NCBI GenBank assembly: GCA_038234045.1
Contig: JBBSUX010000188.1
Location: 1 to 6,992, forward strand
Source: JBBSUX01 sp038234045
GTDB taxonomy: Bacteria; Pseudomonadota; Gammaproteobacteria; Burkholderiales; Burkholderiaceae_C
Length of the DNA stretch: 6,992 nucleotides
Direction: 5' to 3'
Numbering within the stretch: position 1 is the first letter of the stretch; each line of letters begins with the position of its first letter. A program made the translations under genes and the position numbers. The notes below the pieces were generated by a model. That model was not told the origin of the DNA. It worked only from the letters and a program-made list of their open reading frames with translations, and did no database searches. Of the stretch, positions 1 through 6,700 are shown piece after piece.

Positions 1-339
1 AACCCTTCACTCAATTGTTTTGTAGCGCTTCCATTGTCACCAGCGGCCATGACGATTGCTGATCCTCGCGGCACTGTGGCGAAACAAGTGATCGCGGCGT
101 AAATACCGCCGCGCGTTCCAGCGACCTCCATGCTTGAGACGCGGATGTTCTGCATGCCTACTCCGCTCATTGCCGAGGAAGCGAAACTCAAACACGTCTT
201 AACCGCTGCGCTCTTTACCGGAGTTTTTGTCCAATAGAGCGGAACGACGTTTGCGTTTCCTGCCGTAGAAAAAAATGCGACTGCGGCAACTGTTGCTGAG
301 ATAACCAGCTTGTTAAGGAGGGGCGAAGTAGTTGGTCAT
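1..339 (-). pseudogene. Small secreted protein, frameshifted near its start and cut by the left edge
   Basis: The ATG at 337-339 has AGGAGA at 347-352 with a 7-base spacer, but its own frame stops after 8 codons (TAA at 313-315). Shifted by one base, the frame is open to the left edge and encodes a classical signal peptide: NKLVISATVAAVAFFSTAGNA, then NVVPLYW. Removing one C from the C run at 320-323 (G run on the plus strand) joins the two into MTNYFALLNKLVIS..., giving a basic n-region, a hydrophobic core and a likely cleavage after residue 29. No ATG, GTG or TTG start lies in the second frame near the signal peptide. The mature part has two Cys (49 and 85 in the repaired numbering), able to form a disulfide, and a beta-rich look (GTRGGIYAAITCFATV, GSAIVMAAGD). 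About 112 residues are visible and the C-terminus is missing. Family unknown; export to the periplasm is predicted. The shift may be a true mutation, a sequencing error or, less likely, programmed frameshifting. Confidence 0.7.
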
Positions 340-346
340 TTGAGAT

Positions 347-352
347 TCTCCT
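347..352 (-). promoter_or_regulatory. Ribosome binding site of the secreted-protein gene
   Basis: AGGAGA on the minus strand, 7 bases before the ATG at 339. It marks that ATG as the true start and so shows that the stop eight codons later results from a frameshift rather than a wrong start choice. Confidence 0.65.
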
Positions 353-422
353 ATAAGTTGAAACACATTTGTCGCGTGCAATTTCTTAACAGCCAACATC
401 ACCTCCCAAGTACCTTTAGCGC

Positions 423-445
423 CAATGAACAGATGGAGTTCATTG
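423..445. repeat. Perfect 8-bp inverted repeat in the intergenic region
   Basis: CAATGAAC at 423-430 is mirrored by GTTCATTG at 438-445 around a 7-base loop. No T tract follows on either strand, so it is not a standard rho-independent terminator. It lies 84 bases or more upstream of the secreted-protein start and could be an operator, an mRNA hairpin or chance. About one such repeat is expected by chance in 7 kb. Confidence 0.45.
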
Positions 446-501
446 CATTCACCCCCAACCAACGCAGGCTGCAAGATATTCGTGGTCCCTTGATTTTGCT
501 G

Positions 502-657
502 CTAATTCTGCTGAAAAGAACAATTCGACCCTGGCCCCTTTGATTGCACGTCGGCATCGTTCGTCAGCCACTTGTGACGACCCGGCAGCGAAGCTGGTGA
601 GTCCTGGACTTTCCGAAATACAGCCTCGCTCACAGGAACTGTCTTTTTCTGTTTCAT
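502..657 (-). CDS. Small 51-residue hypothetical protein directly downstream of the toxin
   Basis: I do not recognise this protein. An ATG at 655-657 is preceded by GGGAGG at 665-670 with a 7-base spacer, a near-ideal ribosome binding site, which decides this start over the in-frame ATG near 738 that would overlap the toxin end. The gene begins 56 bases after the toxin stop on the same strand, so co-transcription is likely. The product starts basic (MKQKKTVPVSEAVFRKVQ), has a middle part LPGRHKWLTNDADVQSK and ends GPGSNCSFQQN; it has one Cys, no signal peptide and no membrane segment. Position suggests an immunity or accessory factor, but 51 residues is short for a nuclease immunity protein. 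The frame continues open for 62 codons beyond its TAG, so it may be a truncated longer gene. It could also be a modified-peptide precursor, for which I see no direct support. Confidence 0.55.
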   Translation of the reverse strand: MKQKKTVPVSEAVFRKVQDSPASLPGRHKWLTNDADVQSKGPGSNCSFQQN

Positions 658-664
658 GCTATTA

Positions 665-670
665 CCTCCC
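665..670 (-). promoter_or_regulatory. Ribosome binding site of the 51-codon ORF
   Basis: GGGAGG on the minus strand lies 7 bases before the ATG at 657. It fixes the start codon and is the main argument that this small ORF is translated. Confidence 0.7.
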
Positions 671-713
671 GTTGATATCAGAGTAATTCGGAACTTGGCC
701 TCTTTGATTTTGG

Positions 714-3700
714 TCAGAGCCCGTTGCGCCAAGCCCACTTCAAGATGCCGCGGTATGCCTCGCCTACCTCATGCTGGACGGGGCCAGCGAAGCCAGTGTA
801 AGAGTCCGTCATTGGCGCCGGTGACCCAGAGGCGACCGTCGCGAGTCCTACAAGAGCATCGTCCACGAGCCCGGCCCCTGCTGTAAGAACCGCCACTGCG
901 AGCCCATTTGTGGCCGCATTGAAGTTTCCCTGGTTGTTGGCACGTACGAGATCGGCCGTGAGCTGCCCCTCGCTAACCGCGCCCGCGACCACCACTATCT
1001 GGCCCGCGAGCTTCACCGCTTTGGGTGCAGTCTCCATAGTCCACGCGGCCGCGCGCGCGGAGCGGCTGGGCACGGCTTTCACCGGTAGCATAGGTGCAGA
1101 CGCTGGCGCGACAGCAGTTGGTGCGGGAGCGACAGGAGCGGGCGCAGCGGCTTGCGCTTTTGATGCCGGAGCGGCAACAGTCGCAGAGGGTGCGGGACGC
1201 CCATCCGGCTTGCCCTTGGTAGCCACGGCATAGGCCTCTCCTCGCCTGACTGCGCTTGGATTGGGATTCTCGGGCACATCATGAAGCGCGTTGTGGGACG
1301 TTCCCGTCGTCTTCGCGTTACCCCGCGCGAGAACAAGCCCGGTTGGGTTAGCTGCGCCCCCCGGATCAGCAGCTCCGCCTACCGTGACGGGATTCATGTG
1401 ATGGAGTTGTGTGCCCTCCCAACTATATTTCGCGAGCTCCGGATCCTTAGCAATCTCCCGCCTGAATCTGCTGTAAATTGCGTTGTATTCGTCTCTACCA
1501 GCTCCGCTCACATCTGCTGCACCCTCAATCTTCGCTGTCGATGCTGCGAGGTTTTTTTCAAGGCTTCCCTGCTTATAGCGCCACTCAACAGCAGCCTCCC
1601 ATTGCGCATTGAACTTGCTTTCTGCGAGGACGCCTTCTGGATGTTGCCCGACCTCAGGAACGCGGGGCGATGGCGCGGCAGAGTTGGGCAACCCATCCTG
1701 GCAACCATCAGGATCTGTGGCATTTACTGGAGTGCCATGGCAGTAGGCCAATAAGTTAATCCCACCACGTAGCCCAATCGGATCGCACTTCACCCACCTC
1801 CCCAACCACGCCGCGTAATATCTCGCCCCATGATAGGCAAACCCTGTCTCCTCATCCCGCTCCTTCCCCGTGTACCGATACCGCTTCGCTGCAGCTTTGA
1901 TGCTCTGATCCACAGTCTGATACGACGTACTACCGTACGGAAAATATTCCTCGTATGAAATGAGCCTGGCCGTGTCATCCAATTCCAAACTAGCCGAACC
2001 AAGATGATTCGCGAACTGATACCGAACCAGCTGCGCTAGTGAACCATCATTCCCCTGAGTTCTGGTTTCCACCAAAGCAATCCGTTGCTTGTCATCCATC
2101 ACATGCAAGGTCTCGCGTTCAAGCGCTACAACATTGCCACCACTATCAAACTCGCGGTAAACCTCGAACCCACCGAGATAAATTCGCTCCGCCTTGCGCG
2201 ACCCGTTCTGTCGTTCAGTGATCTTGCGCACGCGCTGCCCGGCACTGTCGTAAACATAGAAAGTCGTCTCTGGCACTTTGTCCGGTGGCGGCGTCGCATT
2301 GACGGCCTGGCGTGAGGTCACGCTCAATTGATCCTTGAAATCCCACTGCATCAGCGTGAGGTGCGGCATGCTGGTTATGTTGCCGTGGGCATCGTGGGTG
2401 TAGGGCTCGGTCGTTGCACCCACGTTCGTGCTGCTCAGCCGGTTACTCTTCTTGGCCGCCTCGATCAGGCTCGCTTCGTTGTAGGCGTAGGCGCGCGTCC
2501 AGTTGCCATTGGCCGCTTGATGGATCAGCTTCTCGAAATTTCCGACGGCGTCATACAGATATTGTTCGGTGTAGTTGCGCATCGCATGGCCGTCGCCGGG
2601 TTGGGGAAGGTTGATGCGGAACTCGTCGTTCCAACTGGTTTGCGGCTGCACGAGTTGGCCCATGTGCTCGCGGCCCGTTGCCTTGATCAGCCGGAAAATG
2701 GCGTCATAGGCATAGTCACACTGCGGCGGTACGACCTGGCCTTTGAAAATAATCGTCTGCTGGGCGTCGTCGCGAATGTGGGTGATGTTGCCGGCGGGGT
2801 CGTAGGTGTAGAACAAGTCTTGGAATACCGCGCTTCCCTGGGCTGCGGCCGTGCGGCTGGTTTTCAGATGAATCAGGCGGAAGGTTTTGTCGTCATAGGC
2901 GTACTCGGTCTGCGCGCCGTTGCCGTAGGCGATGCGGGTGCGCTGGCCCTTGGCGTCGTAGTCGATGTTGGTGACGGCATGCAGATTGGCCGACGGCGGG
3001 CCAAGTAAGGCGGAGGGCTCGGCGGCCTGCCCCAGCCAGGCATCGACCCGTTCCAGCAAATTGGCCTCGTTGTAGCCGGGCCGGATGACGTTGAATTTGG
3101 TGGTGGGCTGGTTGCTGTGCGGCGCAATCATCTGGATCGGCCGATTGAGTGCGTCATAGCGGGTGCTGCTGGCGAAGATCTCTGTTTCCAGAATCGGCAG
3201 TGGACTTTGCGACCAATCCGGTGTGGCCTTGTAGTCCTTCACCAGTTGCCGGGTACTGCGCAACAAATTGCCCTTGAAGTCATGCGCCTCGCTGGTCACG
3301 ACACCGGCAGTGTCGTAGTGCTTGTAGGGCTTGCCGCGCAGATTGCCCTGCAGGATATCGGTGGGCGTGAGGCCGCTACCGGCGGATTCGCCGTAGATGG
3401 TTTCCTCGAAGCGGATTTCGCGAGCCGGGTTCAGCACATCGGCGCCAGTTACATATGAGCGCATCGGCCGGCGCAGTTCGTCGTATTCGGTACGCAGGCT
3501 GTGGTCACGGCTATCCCAGGCGCGGATCGGTTTGCCGGTGACATCGTTCAGCATCCAGCGCCTGCCCGCCTCCATGCTGGATTGATGGATGCGGTTACCG
3601 AGCATGTCGTAGTCGTAGCGCATGACGGCGCGGTTGTTGGCGTCCTTGACTTCGCGCTGATTGCCTTCGATGTCCAGCGTCACGCGGGTGGCGTATTTCT

Positions 3701-6700
3701 GAACCGCGCCGCTGGCATCCTTGCCGTTGTCGGCCACCGTCAGCATGGGCCGGCCTAGCGTGTCGAACCAGGCCACGGTGGGCGTTTCAGCATGGGCGGC
3801 GGCTTTGTCGGCTGCTGCTTTTTCGTCAGCGCCTTTGGCGCCATTGGCACGCTGCTGGTGCCATGTCGGCAGGTATTCGGTATCGGGCAGGCGCCTGAAG
3901 AACTCGCCAGCAACCGGGTCGGTCTTGGGGTCTAAGGTCACCGTGTCGTTCACATCCCAAGACGTTTGTTGCCACGGGTCGAACACGACTTTCTCGAAGC
4001 TGTTGTTCGGGTGCAGCGTTGCAACGATGCGTTCCGCCGCGTCATAAAACAGTGTGCTGCTCACGCCGCGTTTCTCGATGCCGAAGCCAGGCGTTGGACT
4101 GAAGAAGGGCTCGTATTGCCGAACAGTCTTGCCCTTGTTGTTGAAGATGGTCCAGCCGCTGCCCACCCAGCGTGGCCCGCGGGCCACACCGTTGACCGTC
4201 TCGGGCTCGGCCTGGATTTTTTTCTGGATTTCACGACCGAACCCGTCTGAATACGAGAAGGCAATTTGAATCTTCAGACCCTGTGGGGGCAAGGAGGCAG
4301 TGGCATGCGTTTCGCGCGCCAGCGTCGCTGCACAGGCGGGCAGCCATGCCGTCGGCTCGTTCGGGTTGGCGCGCCGCGAGCGTTGAAACCGGTCGATGTC
4401 GTAGACGATGCGCGTGGTGGCGCTTTGAAGCAGGGCCGACGCACCGGCGTGTGGGTCGGCAGCGCCATGAAAACTGTCGATCTGCGTTTGTGTCAGGTCT
4501 GCCGAAAAGCCATCCAGGCTGTCGCCCTCGACGACAGCGGGCAAGGGCTTGCCCATGACAGCGGTGCCTGCCACCATGCCCAGCAGATCAAACACGACCG
4601 CGGTGCCGTTCCCGTTCGGGCCGCGTACTTGGCGCGGCTGCAGCACGCGGTAGTCGTTGGCCTCCACCGTCACCCGGTTGCCGACGGCATCACGTGTTTC
4701 GACCATCAAAAAATCCGCCTTGTCGAAGCTGACCGTGGTGTCCTGGCCAAAAGGGTCGCGGTATCGACGGGGTAAGAAGAAGTGTGCGCGGGCGGCTGCA
4801 AGTTCTGCGGCTGCCGCTGCATGGCCTTCGCTGAGGAATGTTTGGCCCGAGCCTATCCACCAATGGTCGTCGGCATCGGTGCTCGGGAAGCGACCATCGG
4901 CCTTGAGCATCTGGCTCTGCAGGTAGCCGCCTTTGTCACCGGCCTGGCCGGCCAGCACGGTGACTGGGTTTGGCAGCAGCGGCTCGGGTGGCTGACCGGC
5001 ACGGGCACGATTGAACACTTGTGCCAGCAAACCTGGTGTGAACGCGAGTTTGTAGCTCTCACCGGTCAAGGCCAGTGATGCGACCTGGCCCAAGGGCATC
5101 AAACGTGTCAGGTCATCACTGCGGTACAGCGCGCGGGTCCTCTCGATGGAGCGGCGTCCCTGCGCGCCCGCAGCGGTTTCTTGGTAGGCAAATTCCTTGT
5201 GGAACACATGACGAAGGCGACCGGCCCCGACGGGGTCGGCTTCCACAAAGTCAGACGGAACGAAACGACCGCCTGGGCCGCTGGGCACATAGCCGGTCAG
5301 CTCAAAGGTACGGGACTCGCAAGGCAACGGATTGCGCTGCGTTTCTGGCATTGAGATGGCATTGGTGAACCGGTTTTCTGTGTAGGTGACGAGCGTCTCG
5401 GTTTGCTTTTGCTGGTCTTCTGGCGCCAGCATGACCAGGCCCGGGTTCGGAACCCTTTGCAGCGCATCAACCACCCGCACCGTGGCACGGCGACCGTAGC
5501 CGATGGCCGCTGACTTCAGCACGTTGCCAAAGGCATCCACGTCGAGCGTCAGAGCGTGCTGAATGCGCGGGTCGGCTGGGTCGCGCTCGTAGTGGTAGCT
5601 GATCGCCTCGCGGGCGTGGGTGAAGTAGACGCCATGACGGTTGTTACCGAGCGGCTGCAGGGCGCCGATGCTGAAGTTTTGCTCGGAGACGCTGTAGGGA
5701 AACGGCGCCTTGGCGGACCTGTCGAGCGCATAGACCTCTTGCCGCAACATGGCGCCTTTCAGCGTGCGACAAGCTTCGCGTTCTTCAGCCAGCGTCAAAC
5801 CGGCCGGGAGCACTGTGTCGGGCAGCAGCAAAGCCCGAGCCTCGGCATCGGCCAGGCCGAGCTCTCGAAAGTATTCGCCCTGGTCGGTCGCGTTCAGAAG
5901 TCCACCGAAAAAGTCGGAGACATGGTCCTTGCCGAGGTAAATGCCGGTATGGAACCAGGTCTTGGTGTGAATGGGTGGCACGTGCGATTCGGCCGCCACG
6001 TTGTCGCCCACGGGAAAAACATCGCTGCTGCTGAGCGCAGCAAACTGTTCGGTGTCCCATTGTTCGACCATGCCGAAGCCGCGGAATTCCCGCTCATCGC
6101 CGTCGAAGTAGCCATGGTGGTAGGCGTAGCGGGTGACGAATCGATTGCGGCTGATGTGGTCGAAGGTCTCGACCTTTTCCACTACGTGCACAGGGAATGG
6201 CAGTTTTGTGATCCAGGGCTTGCCATCGCGTTTGTCTTGCAGGTAGAACTTGGTCGATGGGGCGTAATGCACCTGGGTTTCCGCGCCGAGGTTGTTGATG
6301 CTTTTGACCAGCAAATGCGGTTTCTGGCCGCCCATCAGGTCCACATAGCGCATCTGCCTTTGCGCATCTCCGGCCAGCGGCAATGACCACACCAGACATG
6401 CTGTCCCGTTGCCCAACAGGTCTGCTGTGGCGATGGACACCAGATCGTCCACCGCGGGGGACACGCGCAGCGCCTGCGGCACACTCCAACTGTTGCCTGA
6501 TTGATTGAAGCAAAGGCGAACGCCGTCGCGATGAAGATAGATGATGTCGGTGGTGCCGCTGCCGTCGATGTCCGCCAGGCGCAGGCGCTTGGGGTCGAAC
6601 TGGTCAGGATTGTCAAATCCAGGTGCACCGTCCATGGAGAGTTTGGCGCCGAAACGGCCGTAACCCAGGTTGGGCCAGTAGCAGATTTCGCCATTGCAGA

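Larger units (their letters stand above)
340..501. other. Intergenic stretch between the two small minus-strand genes
   Basis: These 162 bases hold the inverted repeat at 423-445 and the ribosome binding site at 347-352. I find no convincing -35/-10 pair; the TTGCAC near 379-384 and the TATAGG at 349-354 on the minus strand are spaced about 20 bases apart, and the latter overlaps the ribosome binding site. The minus strand is open in the frame of the upstream 51-codon ORF. No terminator is seen between the toxin and the left edge, so all three genes may share one transcript. Confidence 0.5.

Noticed and set aside
310..543. 77-codon open frame on the plus strand over the small-gene region
   Set aside because: The minus strand here has two ribosome binding sites and a signal-peptide start; the plus frame has no ribosome binding site and no protein-like pattern.
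910..1233. 107-codon Ala/Gly-rich open frame on the plus strand
   Set aside because: It is the mirror of the Ala/Pro-rich linker and tail, a common artefact of GC-rich low complexity.
1701..1800. Cysteines around the autocleavage site (KCDPIG, AYCHG, DPDGC) as a novel redox switch
   Set aside because: Cys in CDP and AYC positions is a familiar variant among RHS cores, so it is not good evidence of a special mechanism.
2328..3008. 226-codon open frame on the plus strand, Val/Gly-rich
   Set aside because: Antisense to the RHS repeats. Its composition (repeated VVGV-like runs) is that of the complement of YD-repeat codons.
3780..3850. Ala/Lys/Asp-rich stretch (KGADEKAAADKAAAHAE) as a coiled-coil insertion
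   Set aside because: A similar charged Ala-rich helix just before the PTVAWFDTLGRP-type repeat is usual in TcB-like proteins.
5556..6386. 276-codon open frame on the plus strand
   Set aside because: It lies antisense to the TcB-like part of the toxin, whose product is clearly a known family; the plus frame looks like a GC-driven shadow and has no recognisable domain.
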